A DNA stretch of 64,000 nt. Source: Neorhizobium sp. JUb45 (GTDB lineage Bacteria > Pseudomonadota > Alphaproteobacteria > Rhizobiales > Rhizobiaceae). Within the stretch, counting starts at the first letter, position 1. Each line of letters begins with the position of its first letter. The position numbers and the translations under genes were made by a program. The notes beneath the pieces were generated by a model. That model was given only the letters and a program-made list of their open reading frames with translations. It had not been told where the DNA came from and searched no databases. The stretch is taken from NCBI RefSeq assembly GCF_004343585.1, contig NZ_SLYW01000002.1, positions 496,001 to 560,000 of the forward strand, given 5' to 3'. This document shows, one piece after another, positions 1 to 6,422 of the stretch.

Positions 1-68
1 TCGGTCAGCATTACACCTCTGCTGCCGACCTGCTTGCGGATGTCATGACAGATGACGACAGGCCGTAG
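1..68 (+). CDS. 3' end of a gene upstream of the ParE toxin, possibly its antitoxin
   Basis: A reading frame open from the window edge ends at the TAG at 66-68 and would encode a C-terminal tail ending [12 protein letters not shown]. It overlaps the toxin start at 52 by 17 bases. Antitoxin genes commonly precede and overlap their ParE toxin, so this is the likely antitoxin tail. That is inferred from position only: the visible 21 residues contain no diagnostic motif, and the two other forward frames close at 48 and 55, so the choice of frame is also an inference. Confidence 0.35.
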   Translation, partial: GQHYTSAADLLADVMTDDDRP

Positions 69-366
69 ATCGCGAAAGCATCTGATCATTGCGCCGCTTG
101 CCAAGGCGGATTTGCGCGGTATTCGACGATACATTGCCGAAAACAGCCCGCATTACGCTCAGGAATTTCTCGCCGATCTCACTGCCAAGATCATCTGGAT
201 TGCCTATGCGGACTTCACGGGGGCGCCCCGCGATCACATCTCGCCGGGACTGCGCGCCTTTCCCTATCGCCAACGCTGCATCTATTATCGCACCTATCCC
301 GACAGGATCGTGATTCTGCGCGTGATGCATATGGCGCAGGACGTGCAAAAACAGGATTTCGAGTGA
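52..366 (+). CDS. RelE/ParE-family toxin of a type II toxin-antitoxin module
   Basis: The 104-residue product has the ParE layout: an N-terminal strand ([12 protein letters not shown]), a helical hairpin containing the family-typical RYIAENSP segment, and C-terminal strands with conserved arginines ([22 protein letters not shown]). ParE toxins act on DNA gyrase and RelE relatives on mRNA; which applies cannot be told from the sequence. The ATG at 52 overlaps the preceding frame, as expected for a translationally coupled toxin. The stop shares the tetranucleotide GTGA with the GTG start of ynfA (363-366), so toxin and ynfA are probably cotranslated. Confidence 0.8.
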   Translation: MTTGRRSRKHLIIAPLAKADLRGIRRYIAENSPHYAQEFLADLTAKIIWIAYADFTGAPRDHISPGLRAFPYRQRCIYYRTYPDRIVILRVMHMAQDVQKQDFE

Positions 367-692
367 TCAAGACCTACACCCTCTACGTGTTCGCCGCCGT
401 CTTCGAGATCGCCGGATGTTTTGCCGTCTGGGGTTGGCTGCGGCTGGAAAAGCCGGTGTGGTGGCTGGCGCCGGGTGTGGCGAGCCTTGTCCTGTTCGCG
501 TGGCTTTTGGCGCTGGTGGAAAGCGAGGCGGCGGGGCGCACCTATGCGGCCTATGGCGGCATTTATATCCTCGCCTCCATCCTCTGGCTGCTGGCGGTCG
601 AAGGTCGCATGCCGGATCGCTGGGATCAGGCCGGTACCGCTCTCTGCCTGATCGGCTCGGCCGTCATCATCTTCGGGCCACGCAGTGCATGA
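363..692 (+). CDS. ynfA: YnfA family (UPF0060) small membrane protein
   Basis: The 109-residue product has four hydrophobic segments and the family hallmarks: an early [17 protein letters not shown] stretch with a glutamate in TM1, then [12 protein letters not shown] and a final [12 protein letters not shown]. Length matches the family (about 105-110). UPF0060 proteins resemble small multidrug resistance transporters in size and topology, but a transport substrate is not established. Translation starts at a GTG inside the stop codon of the upstream toxin. No independent ribosome binding site is obvious, consistent with coupling. Confidence 0.9.
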   Translation: MIKTYTLYVFAAVFEIAGCFAVWGWLRLEKPVWWLAPGVASLVLFAWLLALVESEAAGRTYAAYGGIYILASILWLLAVEGRMPDRWDQAGTALCLIGSAVIIFGPRSA

Positions 693-736
693 GCCTGCCG
701 GCTTGACCCTCTTGCGTGCCGATGCGATGAAAAACC

Positions 737-1504
737 ATGTGCGGACGTTATGCTTTGACATCGACACCCGATGACGTGCTGAACTTCGTCAGCGTGGCGC
801 TGGTGGAGGATTTTCCGCCGCGTTTCAACATCGCGCCGACGCAGCCTATTCTTGTCGTCATGCAGGCGGAAAGGCCTGATCCCGGCAGCAATCTGCCGGA
901 TCGTCGCGCTTTTCTGGCGCGCTGGGGTTTCATTCCCGGCTGGGCCAAGGATCCGAAAGACCTGAGCCTGATGATCAATGCCCGCGCCGAGACGGCAATC
1001 GGCAAGGCCTCGTTTCGTGCAGCCATGCGCCATCGCCGCATTCTGGTGCCGGCCTCGGGCTTTTATGAATGGCGGCGGCCGGAAACATCGGGCGAGGAAA
1101 AGTCGCAACCCTACTGGATCCGCCCGAAAAACGGCGGCCTGATCGCCTTTGCCGGGCTGATGGAAACCTATGCCTCGGCCGATGGTTCGGAAATCGATAC
1201 CGCGGCAATCCTGACCACTGCTGCCAACCGTTCGCTGAAGCGCATCCATGACCGCATGCCGGTGGCGATCGGCCCGGAGGATTTTACCCGCTGGCTGGAT
1301 TGCCGCACGCAGGAACCACGCGAAGTCAAAGACCTGATGACAGCGCCAGACGAGGATTTTTTCGAGGCGATCCCGGTATCAGACCGCGTCAACAAGGTCT
1401 CCAACATGGGCGCCGATCTGCAACTGCCGGCACAGGACGTGGCGCCACTGCCGGCGGTCAAACCGAAGCCGAAACCTGACGATAGCCAGCTTTCGCTTTT
1501 CTGA
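737..1504 (+). CDS. yedK: SOS response-associated peptidase, YedK/HMCES family
   Basis: The product (255 residues) starts MCGRYA. In the YedK/HMCES (SRAP) family Cys2, exposed after removal of Met1, forms a thiazolidine crosslink with abasic sites in single-stranded DNA. The other catalytic elements are present: the ASGFYEW segment with the catalytic Glu and the IHDRMPV segment with the catalytic His. This start is required because the Cys must directly follow Met. Role: shielding of abasic sites in ssDNA. A lysine- and proline-rich tail ends the protein. The gene stands alone between ynfA and the LysE exporter, in the same orientation. Confidence 0.92.
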   Translation: MCGRYALTSTPDDVLNFVSVALVEDFPPRFNIAPTQPILVVMQAERPDPGSNLPDRRAFLARWGFIPGWAKDPKDLSLMINARAETAIGKASFRAAMRHRRILVPASGFYEWRRPETSGEEKSQPYWIRPKNGGLIAFAGLMETYASADGSEIDTAAILTTAANRSLKRIHDRMPVAIGPEDFTRWLDCRTQEPREVKDLMTAPDEDFFEAIPVSDRVNKVSNMGADLQLPAQDVAPLPAVKPKPKPDDSQLSLF

Positions 1505-1556
1505 TTTCCGTGTACTGATCCCTTTCTCGCCCTATGCCCAGACTGGACTTCCCTCC

Positions 1557-2180
1557 ATGGATCTTTTTCCCGCCGCTCTTTCCGGCTTCGCGCTCGGTGG
1601 ATCGCTGATCGTCGCGATCGGCGCGCAAAACGCTTTCATCCTGCGACAGGGGCTGATCCGCAGCCATGTCTTCATTCTGTGCCTGATCTGCGCTGCATCG
1701 GATGCGCTGCTGATTGCCGCCGGCGTCGCTGGTCTCGGAACGCTGGTATCGCAGTCGCCGATGTTGATCGCCGTGGTGACGATCGGTGGCGTGTTGTTTC
1801 TGGGGACATATTCGTTCATGGCGTTCAAGCGCGCGTGGGTGCCGTCGGCCATGGTGGCGGGGGCGCCGCAGAGCATGCCGCTGAAAGCGGCGGTCATGGC
1901 CTGTCTTGCCTTCACCTTCCTCAACCCGCATGTCTATCTCGACACGGTCGTGCTGCTAGGCAGCCTGTCGGCGGCGCATGAGGGCGCGGCGCGTCTGGCT
2001 TACGGCCTTGGTGCCGTGGTCGCGTCGTTCACATGGTTTTTCGGGCTGGGATATGGCGCACGGTTTCTGGCGCCGCTATTTGCCAGGCCATCGGCCTGGC
2101 GCGTGCTGGACCTGTTGATCGGCCTCGTCATGGCAATGCTCGCCATCGGCCTTCTGGTCAGCTTTTTTGCCGGCAATTGA
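1557..2180 (+). CDS. LysE/ArgO family amino-acid exporter
   Basis: A 207-residue inner-membrane protein with about six hydrophobic segments. The N-terminus carries the LysE/ArgO signature GAQNAFILRQGL (about residues 21-32), and the central LAFTFLNPHVYLDTVVLLG is the conserved NPH-Y-D region of the family. Members export basic amino acids such as arginine or lysine. The version here resembles ArgO, but the substrate is an inference. No LysG/ArgP-type regulator lies next to it, so local regulation is not visible. Confidence 0.88.
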   Translation: MDLFPAALSGFALGGSLIVAIGAQNAFILRQGLIRSHVFILCLICAASDALLIAAGVAGLGTLVSQSPMLIAVVTIGGVLFLGTYSFMAFKRAWVPSAMVAGAPQSMPLKAAVMACLAFTFLNPHVYLDTVVLLGSLSAAHEGAARLAYGLGAVVASFTWFFGLGYGARFLAPLFARPSAWRVLDLLIGLVMAMLAIGLLVSFFAGN

Positions 2181-2201
2181 AACCGGCTGGAAAGTTCAAG
2201 C

Positions 2202-2330
2202 TCAGGATTTTTTGACCGGCTTGCGCTTCAGCATCATCGTTGCGGCAACCACGGCCTTGATGCCGAGCGGGCGCAACGGGGCGTGCAAGTCGTTCTGGGT
2301 CTTTTCGGCCGGAGCCTTCGGGCTGTTCAT
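2202..2330 (-). CDS. Unrecognised 42-residue basic protein
   Basis: On the minus strand an ATG preceded by AGAGGA seven bases upstream opens a 42-codon frame, beginning MNSPKAPAEKTQNDLHAPLRP and ending MMLKRKPVKKS before a TGA. Composition is coherent: a charged and proline-rich N-terminus, a short apolar stretch (LGIKAVVAATMML) and a lysine-rich tail. It fills the gap between the convergent LysE gene (ends 2180) and pssA (ends 2493). I do not recognise a family. The good Shine-Dalgarno sequence and non-random composition support a real gene. The short length keeps confidence moderate. Confidence 0.55.
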   Translation of the reverse strand: MNSPKAPAEKTQNDLHAPLRPLGIKAVVAATMMLKRKPVKKS

Positions 2331-2492
2331 CTTCTTTTCCTCTGGAGCGATCTCGTGATCAATCGCCGCTTTCACCGTAAATCCGGGCGGAAATACGGTG
2401 AAAGTAATAGCGATCCGGAGGAATATTCATAAAGGTGTCATCTTGCCGCAGACTGTAGCTGCAATGCAGCATTCACCTTGCAGTGCAGGGGA

Positions 2493-3347
2493 TCACGGCG
2501 AAGCGTGATCGTCCTCGATGGTGATCGTACCGTAACGACGGTGCCATGCACGGGCACTGAACGGCAGCATGCAGAGATAGGCGATCACCGTCACCGACAG
2601 CACTTCCCAGGTGAAGCTCATCAGCAGCGCCACATAAATGACGACGCCGAGAATGACCGGCAGCATCAGATCGCGGCGGATGCGGGTTTCCGATTTGCCG
2701 GACCAGATCGGCAGGCGGCTGACCAGAAGATAACCCATCAACACGGTATAGGCACCGGCCGCATAAGCCACCCAGCCCTCCAGCGGGACGCCGAGAAAAC
2801 CGAGATAGACCGGCAGCATGACCAGCATGGCGCCCATCGGCGCCGGCACGCCGACGAAAAATTCCGACTGCCACTGCGCCTTGACCGGCCGCTCTTCCAT
2901 CACGTTGAAACGGGCGAGGCGAAGGCCGGCCGCGATGGCGTAGATCAGGGCTGCGATCCAGCCAAGCGAACGGGCGCCATCCAGCACATAGGCGTAGAGC
3001 ACCAGGGCAGGGGCGACGCCGAAATTGATGATGTCGGCGAGACTATCCATCTGCACGCCGAATTTCGATGTCGCCTTCAGGAGGCGGGCAATGCGCCCGT
3101 CTATCCCGTCGAGGAAGGCAGCCAGCAGAACCATGCCGACGGCCAGTTCGAACCGGCCTTCGAAGGCCAGCCGGATACCGGTCAGACCCGCGCAGATGGC
3201 CAGCACGGTAATGACATTGGGGATCATCAGCCGAAGCGGGATTTCCCGCAGACGGGGGCCGCGGCCGCTGTCGTCCTTGCGGACCGTCGACGCATTTTCA
3301 TGCGTTTCTTCCTGTCCGTTGGTGTGCGGCTCGGCTGGCTGTTCCAT
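2493..3347 (-). CDS. pssA: CDP-diacylglycerol-serine O-phosphatidyltransferase
   Basis: Makes phosphatidylserine from CDP-diacylglycerol and serine, the first committed step to phosphatidylethanolamine. It is an integral membrane protein with about eight hydrophobic segments. The CDP-alcohol phosphotransferase signature is present: the DGR-x-AR element, then G and D-x-x-x-D in GVQMDSLAD, near residues 82-107. I prefer the ATG at 3347 (284 residues) because GGAGA at 3354-3358 is correctly spaced for it, while it directly abuts the ATG two codons upstream (3353). It lies 45 bases downstream of psd in the same direction, so the two steps of the pathway are probably one operon. Confidence 0.93.
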   Translation of the reverse strand: MEQPAEPHTNGQEETHENASTVRKDDSGRGPRLREIPLRLMIPNVITVLAICAGLTGIRLAFEGRFELAVGMVLLAAFLDGIDGRIARLLKATSKFGVQMDSLADIINFGVAPALVLYAYVLDGARSLGWIAALIYAIAAGLRLARFNVMEERPVKAQWQSEFFVGVPAPMGAMLVMLPVYLGFLGVPLEGWVAYAAGAYTVLMGYLLVSRLPIWSGKSETRIRRDLMLPVILGVVIYVALLMSFTWEVLSVTVIAYLCMLPFSARAWHRRYGTITIEDDHASP

Positions 3348-3392
3348 TGTCATTCTCCGTACGGGGCTCCGTTACGCGGTATGTGGTCCGTA

Positions 3393-4094
3393 TCAGTTGC
3401 GGCGGCTGACGACCGGGCCCTTGGTCGAGCCGAATTCGGCAAGCACCGTTTCGCCACCGATGGCGCGCTGGCCGATCGAAACGCGGGCTTCACCACCGGC
3501 CGGCACGTAAACGTCGAGACGCGAACCGAAACGGATCAGGCCAAAACGCTCGCCGGCTTCCAGCGGTTCGTTCGGCTGCACGAAGCAGAGAATGCGGCGG
3601 GCAACGAGACCGGCGATCTGCACGACGCCGAGCTTGCCATGCTTGCTTTCGATGACGAGACCGTTGCGCTCGTTATCGGTCGAGGCCTTGTCGAGTTCGG
3701 CATTGACGAACTGGCCCGCACGGTAGGCGATCTGCGAAATGCGGCCACGCACCGGTGCGCGGTTGATGTGGCAATCGAACACGTTCATGAACACGGAAAT
3801 GCGCAGCATCGGCTCCGAACCGAGATCGAGTTCGGCCGGCGGAACGACCATGACGACATGGCTGATGCGACCGTCTGCCGGGCTGATGACGAGGTCTTCG
3901 TCCTGCGGCACGACGCGCTCGGGATCACGGAAGAAATAGGCGCACCATGCGGTGAGGATCAGGCCGATCCAGAACAGCGGTTCGGCAATGAGGCCGAGAA
4001 CCAGCGACACCACGAAGAATGCGGCCACGAACAGGTAGCCCTCCTTGTGGATGGGGACGAGCGTGTTGCGAATGGTGTCGAGTAGGTTGATCAA
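3393..4094 (-). CDS. psd: Phosphatidylserine decarboxylase proenzyme
   Basis: Decarboxylates phosphatidylserine to phosphatidylethanolamine. This is the short bacterial form (233 residues). The C-terminal AEFGSTKGP contains the Gly-Ser pair at about 222-223 where autocleavage produces the small alpha chain with its pyruvoyl group. The N-terminal half has two adjacent hydrophobic segments that anchor it, followed by YFFRDPER and [10 protein letters not shown] chose the TTG at 4094: AGGAG lies eight bases upstream and the product then starts like other rhizobial Psd proteins ([17 protein letters not shown]). A GTG at 4124 in frame would add ten residues but has no ribosome binding site. Confidence 0.93.
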   Translation of the reverse strand: MINLLDTIRNTLVPIHKEGYLFVAAFFVVSLVLGLIAEPLFWIGLILTAWCAYFFRDPERVVPQDEDLVISPADGRISHVVMVVPPAELDLGSEPMLRISVFMNVFDCHINRAPVRGRISQIAYRAGQFVNAELDKASTDNERNGLVIESKHGKLGVVQIAGLVARRILCFVQPNEPLEAGERFGLIRFGSRLDVYVPAGGEARVSIGQRAIGGETVLAEFGSTKGPVVSRRN

Positions 4095-4537
4095 CCGTTG
4101 TTCTCCTGCGTTGTCGGCGCTCACTGACTACATAAAAACCGTGATTGCGGCAATGTGGTTCCGCAATGAGCAAGATCACCTTGTTGATAGAGCTCGATTG
4201 CACGGCATCTGGCTGACGATCATGTGCGGTATGACGGTCAATACCGTTCTTTTCGGGGGGCGGCATCATTATCGTGCTGACCGTTCAGGAGCTCACCGAA
4301 CACGCCAAATATCTCATTTGGCCGTGTTGGTGCTGAGTTTTATACTTTCACCGTTTCTAGCCCGGATGATTGCGCCGTGCATGCGCAATTGTGGTAAAGA
4401 TGAATTGCAGCGCGGCGATGTGATTTCGGGCTGACAAGCGCGTAATAACGTAAATCTGGATGTTGCAACCATAGCGTTTGACGGCGGTCGCTGCTGCCGC
4501 CATGTTTACATCCGGCTTTTGCCTGAGGGAGCGGATA
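4095..4537. other. Intergenic region without a convincing gene; hairpin at 4299-4328
   Basis: About 440 bases separate psd from the next forward gene. Reading frames here have no ribosome binding site and no recognisable product. The region must hold the psd promoter on the minus strand and the promoter of the small membrane genes on the plus strand, but I cannot place either with confidence. An imperfect hairpin lies at 4299-4328: 12 base pairs with one bulged base and a five-base loop ATCTC. It is not followed by a T-run on either strand. Confidence 0.5.
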
Positions 4538-4744
4538 ATGGAAGACGTTGCTGCCAGAATCGCATTTTCATTGCTTGTCGGCATATTCGCTTTTTTCGCC
4601 GCCACGAACATTTTTCTGACGGTCCTTCGCATTACGCATCGCCGTGATTTGGCGGACCGTCTTTCGGCAAAACTTGCTCCCTATACCCGCTATTTCCGTT
4701 TGGGCGACAGCTCCGGATCTGGTTCCGGCGGCAGAGCCCGCTAA
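4538..4744 (+). CDS. Unrecognised small membrane protein, first of a pair
   Basis: The 68-residue product starts at an ATG preceded by GAGGGAGCGG. One strong membrane segment occupies about residues 8-28 (AFSLLVGIFAFFAATNIFL), followed by a basic amphipathic stretch (LRITHRRDLADRLSAKL) and a glycine/serine-rich tail. The frame extends upstream to 4478, but that extension lacks a ribosome binding site. The stop is three bases before the next start, so the two genes are likely cotranscribed. I recognise no family. A single-pass membrane protein with a cytoplasmic tail is all the sequence shows. Confidence 0.6.
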   Translation: MEDVAARIAFSLLVGIFAFFAATNIFLTVLRITHRRDLADRLSAKLAPYTRYFRLGDSSGSGSGGRAR

Positions 4745-4747
4745 GCC

Positions 4748-5041
4748 ATGGCTGCAGTTTTTCCGCTGGTTGGCGAGGTCGGACCCTATTGGCTCGGTGT
4801 GATGGGAAGCTTTTGTGTCGAGATCAGTGCCGTGGCCGTCGCGACGGGCAAGGCGGAGGGGAAAATCCCCAGGCGCTACAGGAGCGTGCCTTATCTGCTC
4901 CTAAGAACCGCCATGGCTTTTGCCGCCGGCACACTGCCGGTGATGCTTGAGGCGGTCAACGCCTACAACGCCTTCGTGCTCGGGGCCAGCGCCCCACTCG
5001 TTTTCGACAGGATGGAGCGTGGTAACGATCCGGGAAAATGA
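4748..5041 (+). CDS. Unrecognised small membrane protein, second of a pair
   Basis: The 97-residue product begins three bases after the stop of the preceding small membrane gene. Two or three hydrophobic stretches are visible: YWLGVMGSFCVEISAVAVATG (about 14-34), LLLRTAMAFAAGTLPVMLEAV (about 51-71) and AFVLGASAPLVF (about 75-86), with a charged loop GKAEGKIPRRYR between the first two. No enzymatic motif is visible. Charge distribution and tight spacing suggest a membrane complex with its partner, which is inference. Confidence rests on coherent topology and the gene pairing. Confidence 0.6.
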   Translation: MAAVFPLVGEVGPYWLGVMGSFCVEISAVAVATGKAEGKIPRRYRSVPYLLLRTAMAFAAGTLPVMLEAVNAYNAFVLGASAPLVFDRMERGNDPGK

Positions 5042-5086
5042 TCCCGGCCCAAGTCTAATCCCAGGCCGGAACTGAGGGTTAAGATC

Positions 5087-6109
5087 TTACCGCCAGCCCA
5101 TGGCCGGTGCCACGTGCTTCAAGATCGCCTCGATCACATGGGCGTTGTAGTCGACGCCCAACTGGTTCGGCACAGTCAGGAGCAGCGTATCGGCCTCGGC
5201 AATCGCCTCGTCCTTTTTCAACTCCTCGACCAGCTTGTCCGGCTCGCCGGCATAGGAGCGGCCAAAAATGGCGCGGGTCTTTTCGTCGAGGAAGCCGATC
5301 GAATCGTCTTCCTTAGCCCCATTGCCGAAATAGGCACGGTCGCGATCATCCACCAGCGCGAAAATGCTGCGGCTGACCGAGACCCGCGGAGTGTGCGTGT
5401 GTCCGGCTTCCTTCCATGCCTCGCGATAGGCGCGGATCTGCTTGGCCTGCTGGATGTGAAAAGCCTCGCCGGTTTCGTCGTCCTTCAGTGTCGAGCTCTG
5501 CAGGTTCATGCCGAGCTTTGCCGCCCATTGTGCGGTGGCATTCGAACCGGCGCCCCACCAGATGCGATCACGCAGACCTTCGGAATGCGGCTCGAGGCGC
5601 AGCATGCCGGGCGGGTTGGGGAACATCGGCCGTGGGTTGGGCTGTGCAAAACCGTTGCCCTTCAACACTTCCAGCAGGATTTCGGTGTTGCGGCGGGCCA
5701 TGTCGGCTTCGTTTTCGCCTTCGCCCGGCTGGTAGCCGAAATAACGCCAGCCATCGATCACCTGTTCCGGCGAACCGCGGCTGATGCCGAGCTGCAGGCG
5801 GCCACCGGAGATCAGGTCGGCAGAGGCTGCGTCTTCCGCCATGTAGAGCGGGTTTTCATACCGCATGTCGATGACGCCGGTGCCGATCTCGATCTTTTTC
5901 GTCCGCGCGCCGACAGCGGCCAGAAGCGGGAAGGGGGCGGCAAGCTGGCGGGCAAAATGGTGGACGCGGAAATAGGCGCCATCCGCACCGAGTTCTTCGG
6001 CCGCGACCGCAAGATCGATCGATTGCAGCAGCGCATCACCGGCCGAACGTGTGCCGGATTGCGGCGAGGGAGACCAGTGGCCGAAGGAGAGAAAGCCGAT
6101 CTTTTTCAT
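5087..6109 (-). CDS. LLM-class flavin-dependent oxidoreductase (luciferase-like)
   Basis: A 340-residue single-domain protein of the bacterial luciferase-like TIM-barrel family. Visible family features are the N-terminal beta strand KIGFLSFGHW, the LAVAAEELGADGAYFRVHHF segment, the TKKIEIGTGVIDMRYENP strand and GGRLQLGISRGSP. Such enzymes use FMNH2 or F420 to oxidise varied small molecules. The substrate is not predictable here. The gene stands alone, convergent with the small membrane pair, and starts at an ATG at 6109. There is no flavin reductase partner next to it. Confidence 0.85.
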   Translation of the reverse strand: MKKIGFLSFGHWSPSPQSGTRSAGDALLQSIDLAVAAEELGADGAYFRVHHFARQLAAPFPLLAAVGARTKKIEIGTGVIDMRYENPLYMAEDAASADLISGGRLQLGISRGSPEQVIDGWRYFGYQPGEGENEADMARRNTEILLEVLKGNGFAQPNPRPMFPNPPGMLRLEPHSEGLRDRIWWGAGSNATAQWAAKLGMNLQSSTLKDDETGEAFHIQQAKQIRAYREAWKEAGHTHTPRVSVSRSIFALVDDRDRAYFGNGAKEDDSIGFLDEKTRAIFGRSYAGEPDKLVEELKKDEAIAEADTLLLTVPNQLGVDYNAHVIEAILKHVAPAMGWR

Positions 6110-6260
6110 GACTTTGCCTTATGTTGGCATACATGGCGGATTGGTCGGGTTAGCGCCCTCAAATCCAAACACACCGATGCAGCACATCATTTGAACGTTG
6201 AGACACAGATGGCATGCGGCCCCAGACATTCACAGCCGTCTACCGGTGAACAGTGCGTCG

Positions 6261-6401
6261 TCAGCGTGCCGCTTGCGGATCGACCCAGCCCATCCAGGTG
6301 GTAAAGGCCAGAAGCGGCGAACCCCAGAAGATCAGCACCAGTGCGTAAACGATGCCGACGGCGCCGAGCACGATCAGGCGGGTTTTTCTGTTGCGTTTCA
6401 T
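6261..6401 (-). CDS. 46-residue single-pass membrane protein downstream of the ABC exporter
   Basis: An ATG preceded by GGGGAAAG opens a 46-codon frame: a basic start (MKRNRKTR), one transmembrane segment (LIVLGAVGIVYALVLIFWGSPLL) and a short tail WMGWVDPQAAR before TGA. It begins 21 bases after the stop of the ABC exporter in the same direction, so it is most likely cotranscribed with it. The positive-inside rule places the N-terminus in the cytoplasm. I recognise no family. It could be an accessory subunit of the exporter or unrelated. Confidence 0.6.
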   Translation of the reverse strand: MKRNRKTRLIVLGAVGIVYALVLIFWGSPLLAFTTWMGWVDPQAAR

Positions 6402-6422
6402 GTCTTTCCCCATCTCCAGAAT

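Noticed and set aside
2486..2512. A GATCACG...CGTGATC hairpin at the end of pssA as terminator
   Set aside because: It lies within the last codons and stop of the gene and no T-run follows on the minus strand.
2478..4085. A 535-codon open frame on the plus strand opposite pssA and psd
   Set aside because: His/Arg/Asp/Gly-rich translation without a domain. It is the antisense shadow of two well-supported genes, a known effect of GC-rich third positions.
4045..4434. A 129-codon plus-strand frame between psd and the small membrane genes, with one hydrophobic stretch
   Set aside because: It begins inside psd on the opposite strand, has no ribosome binding site and no sensible composition outside one short apolar segment.
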